From positions 1,660 to 65,659 of the forward strand of contig NZ_SOFY01000064.1 of the NCBI RefSeq assembly GCF_004402595.1: DNA of 64,000 nucleotides, written 5' to 3'. The position numbers and the translations under genes were made by a program. Source of the DNA: Cryobacterium shii. GTDB taxonomy: Bacteria > Actinomycetota > Actinomycetes > Actinomycetales > Microbacteriaceae. Within the stretch, counting starts at the first letter, position 1; every line of letters begins with the position of its first letter. The notes beneath the pieces are model-generated. The model was not told the origin of the DNA. It saw only the letters and a program-made list of their open reading frames with translations, and did no database searches. Positions 1 to 8,330 of the stretch are shown piece by piece.

Positions 1-23
1 CTCGACGGGGGTCGCGAAGGTCA

Positions 24-389
24 TCAAGCGCAATCGGCGACGATTTCGGCAAGTTTGTCGCTGTCGGCACGTGATGCCGTTCCCATCCGAATCGCGGTGT
101 CGAGCTTCACGAATTCGTCATACGTGAACGCCTCTTCGACGGAGTCGAAACAAACATCGCACATGGACGTAGTTGCGCCAGGTTGCGTTTCGCACGACGT
201 CACGAAGTTCGTCCGAACAGTGGCGGGGTACTCAGTGACATTTTGCTCGGAGCTCTGGTCGCGCTTTGGGGCGCTGGTCGCGGGAGCGTTGCTCTCGGGA
301 GTTACGCGAGTCGCCGGCGCAGAGGCGCAGCCGACCAGGCCAAGAGTCAGAGCAAGGGCTAGGGCGGCGATCGAGTGGGCAGTGCGCAC
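24..389 (-). CDS. Small secreted lipoprotein
   Basis: A 121-residue protein. It begins with a GTG codon preceded by a GAGAGG ribosome site; longer readings start in unlikely proline/serine-rich sequence, so this start is preferred. The N-terminus is a typical lipoprotein signal: an Ala/Leu-rich helix ending in the lipobox LGLVGC at about residues 15-20. A low-complexity Ala/Pro/Ser/Thr linker follows. The C-terminal half has a C-x-x-C pair (MCDVCF) and two further cysteines, so disulfides on the outer face of the membrane are possible. The family is not recognised. It lies just downstream, on the same strand, of a broken conjugation gene, so it may belong to an old mobile element. Confidence 0.7.
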   Translation of the reverse strand: MRTAHSIAALALALTLGLVGCASAPATRVTPESNAPATSAPKRDQSSEQNVTEYPATVRTNFVTSCETQPGATTSMCDVCFDSVEEAFTYDEFVKLDTAIRMGTASRADSDKLAEIVADCA

Positions 390-432
390 GTGAATGTTCC
401 TCTCTTGAGCCGACGGCGATTGGTCGGCGGGT

Positions 433-699
433 GCCGGCTGCGTTGTCGCTCCACTTCGTGCGTGCCTGCGCGAGTGACTGCAGCACGGGCATGGTTGTGA
501 TGCCGGTGCCACCGCCCTCAGCCATGAGAGTGGGGAGGGAGGGGAGTGGTGCGAGGTTTCCGATCTCGTCGAGCGCGAGCAGTAGAGGCGGGTCGAGTCG
601 CGCACCCGCGCTTCGCGCGGCGATACGCCGGGCGGTCTCGACGAGGTCCTCGACGAGCGCCGATACGAGTGCGGCGGAGTTGTTTGATCCTGCGCCGGT
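433..699 (-). pseudogene. Fragment of TraG/TraD/VirD4-type conjugation coupling ATPase
   Basis: About 89 codons match the centre-to-C-terminal part of actinobacterial type IV secretion coupling proteins. They include the DNA-pump ATPase stretch LLLALDEIGNLAPLPSLPTL (Walker B plus the following loop) and the segment MAEGGGTGITTMPVLQSLAQ typical of the TraM-recognition/TraG C-terminal region. Intact proteins are usually 500-600 residues; here the Walker A half and the C-terminal end are absent. The reading frame runs on into non-homologous sequence on both sides. It is too short to function and is best read as debris of a conjugative element. Confidence 0.75.
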
Positions 700-797
700 T
701 GCTACCGACCTCAGACCTCGTGCAGACAATGCCGTTCTTTGGGTTGAGGGCCGCTCCGATCGCATCTATCTCAATCAACGGACCGAGCAACTTGCTC

Positions 798-1205
798 CTA
801 GCCTTCCATATGCTGGGCTGGCAGTCGGGAGCTCAAAGCCTTCCGCCGCGCCAGTTCATACCATTCCCATCCATCCTTCAGGCCGGTGCCTGCGTAGTCA
901 GCCTCTGTCACATCGAGGACGAACATGCGCGGGGCGCTCACCACGTCCTGGATGCCTTGGTTTAGATCATTCAGGAGGCGGGCGTTGAGAGCCATGATCC
1001 CGAAGATGTTCTCCTTCAACGCATCGGGCCTGAGGTGAGTCAGCACGAGTAACACGGATTGTTGAACTCTGATCCAATCGTCGAAGTAAGCAAGGCTTCG
1101 CGGGGCATCCTTCTTGCCATCGAATAGGGAGTGGAGATATTTGTGCAGCCACTTTGGAAGGTCATACATCACAAGCAACACGCGGAGTTCTCTTGGCTCG
1201 GTCAT
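798..1205 (-). CDS. Hypothetical protein
   Basis: A 135-residue open frame with balanced amino-acid composition and several predicted helices, for example a W/L/Y-rich stretch near residues 17-25 and a leucine-rich segment near 52-60. No signal peptide, membrane segment or known catalytic motif is visible. The ribosome-binding site upstream of the ATG is poor, which lowers confidence in the start. It is transcribed towards the coupling-protein fragment. The base composition is more AT-rich than that of the housekeeping genes further on, consistent with acquired DNA. Function unknown. Confidence 0.5.
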   Translation of the reverse strand: MTEPRELRVLLVMYDLPKWLHKYLHSLFDGKKDAPRSLAYFDDWIRVQQSVLLVLTHLRPDALKENIFGIMALNARLLNDLNQGIQDVVSAPRMFVLDVTEADYAGTGLKDGWEWYELARRKALSSRLPAQHMEG

Positions 1206-1391
1206 GCTGGTGAGAGTAGCCCTACTTCTCGGTGGTCGTCGGTTGTGTTCTTGTGGAGGAAAAAATGTCAGCTGGCCGAGGAAAACGCTATTCCGATAGC
1301 GCTAACTTCCCCGCCATGCTGCCTTCCGTGAACAGCCCACCAAAGGGGGCGTTCGCGAAACTCTTCACGAAACGGTCCGGTCGAAACAAAA

Positions 1392-1427
1392 AGAAATCGC
1401 TCCTGAGGCTTCTCAGGAGCGATTTCT
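1392..1427. terminator. Strong 16-bp hairpin, probable bidirectional terminator
   Basis: Two perfectly complementary 16-nt arms (AGAAATCGCTCCTGAG and its reverse complement) enclose a GCTT tetraloop. A-rich sequence precedes the hairpin and a short T-containing stretch follows, so it could stop transcription from either side. It separates the accessory genes at the left end from the sigma-factor locus. Confidence 0.75.
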
Positions 1428-1457
1428 GGTTTAAAGAGTTCTCGCGTCCGGTTTCGG

Positions 1458-1477
1458 TCGCAATTCTTGAATTGCGA
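1458..1477. repeat. Short inverted repeat between terminator and sigma gene
   Basis: The sequence is TCGCAATTC-TT-GAATTGCGA, a perfect inverted repeat with only two central bases. It could be a second weak hairpin (8-bp stem, 4-nt loop) or a dimer-binding site upstream of the sigma-factor gene. Nothing else was seen in 1206-1635 apart from the strong hairpin at 1392. Confidence 0.4.
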
Positions 1478-1635
1478 GCGGGATTTTTGCGGGGGTTGAA
1501 GTTCGTCAGCAGGATGGTGACGCGACCTCCGAAAATTCGGGGCGCTGCGTGCAAGACTTACGGCGGAAGCGACATATTCAGTATGTGAGGATCGCCAACA
1601 CCCCAGCCACCGCCGACATGAGCGAGGGAGCGGCG

Positions 1636-2157
1636 ATGCCTGAGAGCGCGGGCCCGGCCGAGACGGCGGCCGATGTCGACTGGTTCACCGTGATCGTCCG
1701 GGAGCACTCGACTGCGCTCGTGCGCTACTTCGCCCGCCGCGGACCGCGTCAGGATGCCGAGGATCTGGCCGCTGAGGTCTTCGCGACAGCTTGGCGACGG
1801 CGCAATGACCTGCCACGGGAGGCGGTGCTGCCGTGGCTGTATCGCACGGCGGGATTCACCCTCGCGAATTCGCGCAGGAAGCACATCGATCTTCCCGTCG
1901 ACGCGGTGCCCGAGTCGGGTGCGGTTCGAATCGACGGCGATCCGGAATTGAACCTCCTATTCGATGCGGAACTCCGCGGTGCGCTTGCAAGCGTGGGGGA
2001 GCGAGACCGGCAGATCCTTCTCCTGCACGCGTGGGAAGGTCTCGACGGGGCCGAGCTCGCCGGCGTGCTCGGTATCTCCCGATCCGGGGCGGACGCCGCG
2101 CTGTCGCGCGCGCGTAAGCGATTGCGAGAAGCCTGGGGCGAGCGGATGTCGTTCTAG
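1636..2157 (+). CDS. ECF-type RNA polymerase sigma factor
   Basis: A 173-residue sigma-70 family factor of ECF size. Region 2 is visible from about residue 15 to 70 (FTVIVREHSTALVRYFARR, then DAEDLAAEVFATAWRRR). Region 4 lies near the C-terminus (GERDRQILLLHAWEGLDGAE, then a helix-turn-helix LAGVLGISRSGADAALSRAR). The ATG chosen has GAGGGAG eight bases upstream; an in-frame ATG at 1618 is a less likely start. The next gene follows after 69 bases on the same strand and encodes a membrane protein, the usual arrangement for an ECF factor with a membrane-anchored partner. It should direct polymerase to a small regulon, probably including its own operon. Confidence 0.93.
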   Translation: MPESAGPAETAADVDWFTVIVREHSTALVRYFARRGPRQDAEDLAAEVFATAWRRRNDLPREAVLPWLYRTAGFTLANSRRKHIDLPVDAVPESGAVRIDGDPELNLLFDAELRGALASVGERDRQILLLHAWEGLDGAELAGVLGISRSGADAALSRARKRLREAWGERMSF

Positions 2158-2226
2158 GGCTTCTGCAAGATTCGGCACGCCCCGCACATATAACAGGTGA
2201 ACCGAAAATTCCGGAGGCTGATCGAT

Positions 2227-3522
2227 ATGAACGACGACGACAAACAACGAGACCTGGTTGCCCGGCTGCGTGCCGCCGACCCAGCGGGGGATGTCGAGGC
2301 GCGTGCCGGGTTCGCCGACGAGGTCGTCGCTCGGATGACCGGTTCTGAGGCTGAACCGATGGCCGGATCGGCACCCGCGGCCGACCTGGCCCAGGCACGA
2401 GCAAGCCGACGGCCACGCTGGCTCCCGTTCGTCGCGGTCGCGGCGTCGATTGCGATCGTGGGTGGCGCGGGATACGGGATCGGAGCGACCACAGGCGGGC
2501 CAATGAGCCTCGCCGACGGCGCTGCACCGCCCATCACTCTGCAGTCCAACGGGGGCCCCGAAAGCGTTACGCAAGGCGGAATAGAGCCAGCCGTGGGCTC
2601 TGGCGCCGCTACCGACCAGAAGATGTCTCCCTTGACCTACCCCTACGGATCCGGCCGGAACGCCTTCAGCGCGTCCAGTCTTGGCACCCAGACGGGCACA
2701 GCTCAGTCCTACGCCTACGACCCCCGTTCGGCATCCAGCTCAGACAAGGTCACCGCGCTCGCCGCGGCGCTCGGCATCGGGTTACCAGTCGAACTGCGAG
2801 ACGGCCGCTGGGTCGCCGGCCCGCAGGACGGCAGCGCCCCGAGCCTGTCAGTGAGTCTCGACGGCATGCTGTCCTTCTACTTCCAGAACCCGGAGGTGAA
2901 CCCGTGGCAGTGCGAGGGTGATCAGGTCTGCGAGCCGACCAGCGAGCCGCCCAGCGAAGACGCTGCGATCGGAGCACTTCGCGCGCTCCTCGTCGCCGCC
3001 GGCCGGGACCCCGCCACGTTCGAATTTACCTCTCAGGTGTGGGAAGGCTCTCCCACGCGAGCCGCCGAGGCAAAACCGGTCATCGACGGGCAGCAGCTCG
3101 ACCAAGGTTGGTCATTGGAGATGGCAGAAGATGGTGTCGTCTCCGCCAACGGTGCCCTCGCCGACGTCGTTGCTCTGGGGATGTACCCGGTGGTAAGTGA
3201 GCAAGAGGGCTTCGAACGACTCTCAGACCCGCGGTTCAGCGGAGCACCGACGGTTCTGCCGATGGCCCTCCGTGATCAGGCGTTGACGACCGAGGAGTGG
3301 GTGGCGCCGATGGAGCCACCCGCGACACCAGTCGCCGGTACCTCGGTCTCATGGCCCGTGAACAAGGTTGAGATCGTCAGCGCACAGCTCGGTCTCGCCA
3401 GCCAGTGGCAGCCGGACGGGAGCGTCCTGGTGGTCCCCGCGTACGCGTTCACGGATGCCGAGGGCGGCACCTGGTCGGTTCTCGCCGTCGAGGAATCGAT
3501 GCTCGACTTCCGGGCTTTTTAG
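2227..3522 (+). CDS. Membrane-anchored protein partnered with the ECF sigma factor
   Basis: A 431-residue protein. The ATG at 2227 follows a CGGAGG site nine bases upstream and sits 69 bases after the sigma gene. The first 60 residues are polar and cytoplasmic in character (MNDDDKQRDLVARLRAADP). One membrane helix follows (WLPFVAVAASIAIVGGAGYG, about residues 63-83), then a large extracytoplasmic Ser/Thr/Gly-rich domain with a CEGDQVCEP pair that could form a disulfide. No canonical anti-sigma HXXXCXXC zinc motif is present in the short N-terminal part, so an anti-sigma role rests on context and topology. It may sense an extracellular signal and control the sigma factor. Otherwise unrecognised. 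Confidence 0.75.
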   Translation: MNDDDKQRDLVARLRAADPAGDVEARAGFADEVVARMTGSEAEPMAGSAPAADLAQARASRRPRWLPFVAVAASIAIVGGAGYGIGATTGGPMSLADGAAPPITLQSNGGPESVTQGGIEPAVGSGAATDQKMSPLTYPYGSGRNAFSASSLGTQTGTAQSYAYDPRSASSSDKVTALAAALGIGLPVELRDGRWVAGPQDGSAPSLSVSLDGMLSFYFQNPEVNPWQCEGDQVCEPTSEPPSEDAAIGALRALLVAAGRDPATFEFTSQVWEGSPTRAAEAKPVIDGQQLDQGWSLEMAEDGVVSANGALADVVALGMYPVVSEQEGFERLSDPRFSGAPTVLPMALRDQALTTEEWVAPMEPPATPVAGTSVSWPVNKVEIVSAQLGLASQWQPDGSVLVVPAYAFTDAEGGTWSVLAVEESMLDFRAF

Positions 3523-3597
3523 ACCATCGTTCACTGCCGGTTCGTGGGCGGGGAAGGCTTCATCGAGAAGCCCGACGTGCCCGGCCGGGTCCGCCGA

Positions 3598-5322
3598 TCA
3601 GGACAACCCGACGATCTCGCCGTTGTCGTCGATGTCGATGCGTTCGGCTGCCGGTGCGGACGAGAGACCAGGCATGGTGCGCATGTCGCCGCAGATGGGA
3701 TAGATGAACCCGGCCCCGATCGACGCACGCACCTCACGCACCGGCAGTCGCCACCCGGTGGGTGCTCCCTTGATTTTGGGGTCGGCCGACAGGGACAGGT
3801 GTGTCTTGGCGATGCACACCGGCAGGCTGCCGAAGCCTGCCCGCTCGTACTTGTCGAGTTGCCGAGCTGCCAGAGGCGAGAGGTCCAAGCCGTCGGCGCC
3901 GTACATCTCGCGCGCGATCACATCGATCTTGTCGACCAAGGGAAGTTCGTCGGGATAGAGCCGGTGGAAGCTCGACGGTTCAGCGCAGGCCTCCGCAACC
4001 GCCTCGGCCAGCTCGACCGCACCCCTGCCGCCTTCGGTGAAGTGGTAGCTGATCGCCGCGCGCACACCTTCCTCTGCCGCGACGTCCATGATCGCTTGAT
4101 GCTCACTGTCGTAGTCGGTGGGAAATGCGTTCACCGCAATGACCGGCGTCACTCCGTGCCGTCGGATGTTGGCGATCTGCCGGCGCAGGTTCGCTGCCCC
4201 GGCGATGACGTCGTCGGGATTCTCGGCGAGCATCTCCGGTGGCAGCGGTCGGCCGGCGACGACCCGGTACTTGTTTGAGTGAGTTTTCAGATCACGCACG
4301 GTCGCGACGATGACGGCGGCATCCGGCGCCAGCCCGGAGGCACGGCACTTGATATTGAAGAACTTTTCCGCGCCGATGTCTGCACCGAACCCCGCCTCGG
4401 TGATGAGGTAGTCGCCGGCATGGATGCCGATCAGATCGGCGACGACCGAGGAGTTACCGGTGGCGATGTTCCCGAACGGACCGCTGTGGACGAGCACTGG
4501 CGTCTGCTCCACGGTCTGCATCAGGTTCGGCTTGATGGCGTCCTTGAGTATCGCGGTCATGGCGCCGGCCGCCTTGAGCATCTCGGCGGTCACCGGTTCG
4601 CCGCCGCGGTTGTAGCCGACGACGATTCTTCCCATCCGTTCACGGAGATCCCGCAACGACGTGCACAGCGACAACAACGCCATCACCTCGCTGGCTGCGG
4701 TGATGTCGAAACCGGATTGGAACGGATTGCCGTCGTCAGGACCGCCGAGCCCGGTGATGATGGTGCGCAGCTCGCGATCGTTGACGTCGAGGACACGTCG
4801 CCAGGTGATCTCATGGGGGTCGAACCCGAGACGGTTTCCCTTGTGGATGTGGTTGCCGATCATCGCCGACAATAGATTGTGGGCCGCGGTAACGGCGTGC
4901 GTGTCGCCGGTCAGGTGCAGGTTCAGTGCCTCCATCGGGACCACCTGAGCGTAGCCGCCACCAGCGGCTCCGCCCTTGATGCCGAACGTCGGCCCCATCG
5001 ACGGCTGCCGTATCGCGACGATCCCGAGCTTGTCGATGTGCCGGAAGCCCTGACCGAGCCCGACCGCGGTGGTCGTCTTGCCCGACCCGAGTGGAGTCGG
5101 CGTGATTGCGGTGACGACGACATACTTGGCCCGTGGACGGTCACGGAGCTCATCGATCGCATCGAGGGAGATCTTCGACGCCGCACTTCCGTGCGGTTCC
5201 AGCAGGTGTGGACCGATGCCCATGTCGGCTGCAACCTCTTCAAGCGGGCGACGGGCCGCAGCGCGCGAGATAGCGAGATCCGACGGCATCGCCGTGGTGA
5301 TTGATCGAGATGGCTTGAACAT
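3598..5322 (-). CDS. fhs: Formate--tetrahydrofolate ligase
   Basis: A 574-residue enzyme that joins formate to tetrahydrofolate with ATP, giving 10-formyl-THF for one-carbon metabolism in the cytoplasm. Recognisable features are the P-loop TPLGSGKTTT near residues 76-85, the folate-site segment NLHLTGDTHAVTAAHNLLSA, and conserved stretches EKFFNIKCRASGL and PVIAVNAFPTD. It is slightly longer than the usual 555-560 residues because of an N-terminal extension. The ATG has a strong GAGGAGG site. It stands alone and converges on the gene at 2227 across a 75-bp gap. All expected motifs look intact. Confidence 0.97.
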   Translation of the reverse strand: MFKPSRSITTAMPSDLAISRAAARRPLEEVAADMGIGPHLLEPHGSAASKISLDAIDELRDRPRAKYVVVTAITPTPLGSGKTTTAVGLGQGFRHIDKLGIVAIRQPSMGPTFGIKGGAAGGGYAQVVPMEALNLHLTGDTHAVTAAHNLLSAMIGNHIHKGNRLGFDPHEITWRRVLDVNDRELRTIITGLGGPDDGNPFQSGFDITAASEVMALLSLCTSLRDLRERMGRIVVGYNRGGEPVTAEMLKAAGAMTAILKDAIKPNLMQTVEQTPVLVHSGPFGNIATGNSSVVADLIGIHAGDYLITEAGFGADIGAEKFFNIKCRASGLAPDAAVIVATVRDLKTHSNKYRVVAGRPLPPEMLAENPDDVIAGAANLRRQIANIRRHGVTPVIAVNAFPTDYDSEHQAIMDVAAEEGVRAAISYHFTEGGRGAVELAEAVAEACAEPSSFHRLYPDELPLVDKIDVIAREMYGADGLDLSPLAARQLDKYERAGFGSLPVCIAKTHLSLSADPKIKGAPTGWRLPVREVRASIGAGFIYPICGDMRTMPGLSSAPAAERIDIDDNGEIVGLS

Positions 5323-5463
5323 GGTGCCTCCTCAGCGACTCAGCGCCTCTGGGGCCTGGTGACCCCAGCGTACTGTCAGGCCAGTCGTCATCAGTCCCCA
5401 TCAAACGAAACGTGATGAGACGACTTTCCGAGACGCTCGGGGCAGGGGCACCGAGCTCAGCGA

Positions 5464-7365
5464 CTAGGTCCGGCTCAGCGCTTCCTCATCGGCCGCATCA
5501 TTCTTCTGCACGGCGAATTGGGTCCGGTGCAATTCCTCGTACCGCCCACCCACAGCCAGCAGTTCCTCGTGCGTACCGCGCTCCACGATCGAGCCGTCCT
5601 CAACCACGAGGATCAGGTCCGCGCTGCGGATGGTGGAGAGGCGGTGTGCGATCACCATCGCCGTCCGTCCCTCGAGCGCCTCGCTGAGCGCCGCCTGCAC
5701 GGCGGCCTCAGACGTCGAGTCCAGCGCCGCCGTCGCCTCGTCGAGGATGACGACGCGCGGCTGGGCGAGCAGGAGCCTCGCGATGGTCATCCGCTGGCGC
5801 TCACCCCCGGACAGCCGGTAGCCACGCTCTCCGACCATGGTGTCCAGCTGGTCCGGCAGGGACCGGATGAGCGGCTCGAGCCGCGCACGGCGGACGGCGT
5901 CCCACACCTCGTCGTCGGACGCCTCCGGCCTCGCGAGGCGCAGATTGGAGAGGATGGTCTCGTGGAACAGGTGGCCGTCTTGCGTCACCATGCCCAGGCT
6001 GTGCCGCATGGAGACGAAAGTGACATCGCGGACATCCGTCCCCGCGAGGCGCACGGCGCCGCTGTCGACGTCATACAGGCGCGAGAGGAGCTGCGCAATT
6101 GTGGACTTGCCGGCACCGGACGTACCAACGAGGGCAACGGTCTGCCCCGGCTCAATCCTGAAGGACACGCCGTGCAGCACCTCCTCGCCGCCGCGGGTGT
6201 CTAGCGTGGCAACCTCCTCGAGAGAGGCGAGGGACACTTTGTCCGCGGACGGGTAGGCGAAGCGGACGTTGTCGAACTCGACGGCCACTGGGCCTTCGGG
6301 GACGGCGACGGCGTCGGGCTTCTCCTTGATGAGCGGGTCGAGGTCCAGCACCTCGAAGACGCGCTCGAAGCTGACCACCGCGCTCATGATCTCCACCCGT
6401 GCGTTTGCGAGGCTGGTGAGCGGCGCGTAGAGGCGGGTGAGGAGGAGCGCCAGGGTGACCACGTCACCGGTATTCAGCTGGCCGGCGAGTGCGAGGGAGC
6501 CGCCGAGCCCGTACACGAGGGCGAGGGCGAGTGCGGAGACGAGCATCAGTGCGGTGAAGAAGACGAACTGCAGCATCGCGGTCCGGACCCCGATGTCGCG
6601 GACGCGGGCGGCGCGGACGCGGAACTCCTCGGCCTCCTCGTCGGGCCGGCCGAACAGCTTGACGAGGGTGGCGCCGGGCGCGGAGAAGCGCTCGGTCATC
6701 TGCGTGCTCATGGCGGAATTGTGATCGGCGGCCTCGCGGCGCAGCGCGGCGAGGCGGCTGCCCATGCGGCGCGCGGGTACCAGGAAGATGGGGAGCATGA
6801 TCATGGCGAGAACCGTCACGAGCCAGGACGTGCTGAGCATGACGATCAGGGTGAGCGTCAGCGCCACGAGGTTCGTGACCACGCCGGACAGCGTGCCGCT
6901 GAAGGCCTGCTGGGCGCCGATCACATCGTTGTTGAGGCGGCTCACGAGGGCGCCCGTCCGCGTGCGGGTGAAGAACGCGATCGGCATCTTCTGCACGTGG
7001 TTGAAGACGGAGGTGCGGAGGTCCAAAATCACGCCCTCGCCGATCCGCGCCGAGTACCAGCGCGTCACGAGTGACACGGCGGCGTCGGCCACGGCCACGA
7101 GGGCGATGACGACGGCGAGCCAAACGATCGTGGTGACCTCGCCCTGGGCGACGATGACGTCGACCACCTGGCCGGCGAGTACCGGCGTCGCGACCGCGAG
7201 GAAAGCTCCCACGATGGAGAGGGCGATGAAGATCAGCAGCTTGGACCGGTAGGGCACCGCGAACGTCATGATCCGCCGCACGGACTCACGGGAGAAGCCG
7301 TGCTTGCCGTCCCTGGCGGTCGAGATCTTGTGCAGCGAGCTCCAGGCCGCGCCTTCCATGCTCAT
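5464..7365 (-). CDS. ABC exporter, fused permease/ATPase (MsbA/MDR type)
   Basis: A 633-residue half-transporter that would act as a dimer to export lipid, drug or another hydrophobic substrate. The N-terminal half has six membrane segments starting near residue 40 (KLLIFIALSIVGAFLAVATP). The C-terminal nucleotide-binding domain carries Walker A (VGTSGAGKST), the signature LSGGERQRM, Walker B (VVILDEATAALD) and an H-loop (AMVIAHRLSTI). The ATG at 7365 is preceded by GGAAGG; further upstream codons lack a ribosome site. It is monocistronic, and the substrate cannot be told from sequence. The key residues are all present. Confidence 0.95.
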   Translation of the reverse strand: MSMEGAAWSSLHKISTARDGKHGFSRESVRRIMTFAVPYRSKLLIFIALSIVGAFLAVATPVLAGQVVDVIVAQGEVTTIVWLAVVIALVAVADAAVSLVTRWYSARIGEGVILDLRTSVFNHVQKMPIAFFTRTRTGALVSRLNNDVIGAQQAFSGTLSGVVTNLVALTLTLIVMLSTSWLVTVLAMIMLPIFLVPARRMGSRLAALRREAADHNSAMSTQMTERFSAPGATLVKLFGRPDEEAEEFRVRAARVRDIGVRTAMLQFVFFTALMLVSALALALVYGLGGSLALAGQLNTGDVVTLALLLTRLYAPLTSLANARVEIMSAVVSFERVFEVLDLDPLIKEKPDAVAVPEGPVAVEFDNVRFAYPSADKVSLASLEEVATLDTRGGEEVLHGVSFRIEPGQTVALVGTSGAGKSTIAQLLSRLYDVDSGAVRLAGTDVRDVTFVSMRHSLGMVTQDGHLFHETILSNLRLARPEASDDEVWDAVRRARLEPLIRSLPDQLDTMVGERGYRLSGGERQRMTIARLLLAQPRVVILDEATAALDSTSEAAVQAALSEALEGRTAMVIAHRLSTIRSADLILVVEDGSIVERGTHEELLAVGGRYEELHRTQFAVQKNDAADEEALSRT

Positions 7366-7649
7366 TGAGGTTCCTTCCGTGGGCAAACGACCAGTTTAGT
7401 TGGCGAGTTGCCCGAGCTTTGCGACGCGGCTGCCGAGGTGACGCGCGGTGCGCCGGTCAGGACCGCGTCGGGTCCGCGGTCATTCCACGACTGTGCGCCG
7501 GCTCCCCCCGTCATGACCCAGAAACCTCGTGTGACAGGACTGCACAGGGGCTTGGCGGACCAGGGCGCGACGGAGGTGGTCGCGCTGCGGGCCGGGAGTT
7601 GGGCCGTCCCTCATCTGGACGAGCCTGACACATTCATTGGTGCTGTCGC

Positions 7650-7685
7650 TTGTCACAAGGGTTTCAGCGGTTGTACCCTTGTGAC
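7650..7685 (+). promoter_or_regulatory. Leaderless promoter inside an 11-bp-arm palindromic operator
   Basis: GTCACAAGGGT (7652-7662) and ACCCTTGTGAC (7675-7685) are perfect reverse complements separated by 12 bases. A good -35 (TTGTCA, 7650-7655) lies 18 bases from a TANNNT-type -10 (TACCCT, 7674-7679). Transcription would start at the A of the ATG at 7686, so the message is probably leaderless, and no ribosome site is present. The two arms cover both promoter elements. This suggests self-repression by the DNA-binding protein encoded immediately downstream. Confidence 0.7.
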
Positions 7686-8330
7686 ATGTTGAGTGTGAAA
7701 GAGTACGCCGCCCGCCAGGACATCTCTGTCGCGCGCGTGCACCAGCTGATCCGCGAGGGCAAGGTCGATGCCGAGAAGATCGGCTCAAGCTGGGGAATCG
7801 ACGAGTCGGAGCTCCGGCGGCAGCCTCCGCTCTCCCGCCCGCTGAGCCCGGCCAACTCATGGTCGCTCATCGCTCTGCTGTCGGGCGTCGAACCCGAGAA
7901 CATGGAGGCGAAGGCTCGCTGGCTCCTGAATCGCAAGTGCGCTGCCCTCGCAGAAAGCAATGCGCCGGCCCTCCTCCTTGCCAGTTGGCTCCGGAATCGC
8001 GCACCGGTCCGTGCCTTGCACGCGAACGCCGATGATCTCGGTGACCTCCGCAGCGACAAGCGAATAGTCCTCTCCGGAATCAGTGACGACCGCGCGGGGC
8101 TCAGCAGCGAACATGAGGTTGAAGCGTATGTTGACCCCGAGATCGCCCAGCAGCTCATCAACGAGTACCTGTTGGTGAAGGCGAAGAACGCGAATGTCTG
8201 GCTCCACCTGGCTCGCGTCCAAGCTGACGCCGACGGGCGAGGGCCGCTGGGCCTTGTCCTCGCTGACCTCGCCGACCACGCCGGGCCACGCGAAAGCCAG
8301 CGGATCAAGGAACTGCTGAGCAACCGATGA
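7686..8330 (+). CDS. Helix-turn-helix regulator, putative antitoxin of a nucleotidyltransferase module
   Basis: A 214-residue protein. The first 45 residues form an excisionase/MerR-like helix-turn-helix (SVKEYAARQDISVARVHQLI, then a KIGSSWGIDESEL wing). The remaining 170 residues are an unrecognised helical domain containing LEA-type and Arg/Leu-rich segments. The ATG abuts the palindromic operator. The stop overlaps the start of the nucleotidyltransferase gene by four bases (ATGA), so the two are co-transcribed and translationally coupled. By analogy with type IV AbiE and other HTH/nucleotidyltransferase pairs, it is likely the antitoxin and autorepressor. It is not a recognisable AbiEi protein, so the assignment is inferred from context. 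Confidence 0.8.
   Translation: MLSVKEYAARQDISVARVHQLIREGKVDAEKIGSSWGIDESELRRQPPLSRPLSPANSWSLIALLSGVEPENMEAKARWLLNRKCAALAESNAPALLLASWLRNRAPVRALHANADDLGDLRSDKRIVLSGISDDRAGLSSEHEVEAYVDPEIAQQLINEYLLVKAKNANVWLHLARVQADADGRGPLGLVLADLADHAGPRESQRIKELLSNR

Noticed and set aside
3556-3572. GGCTTC-ATCGA-GAAGCC hairpin between the convergent sigma-partner and fhs genes as a terminator
   Set aside because: The stem is only six base pairs with no T tract. It may act as a weak terminator but cannot be told from chance in this GC-rich DNA.
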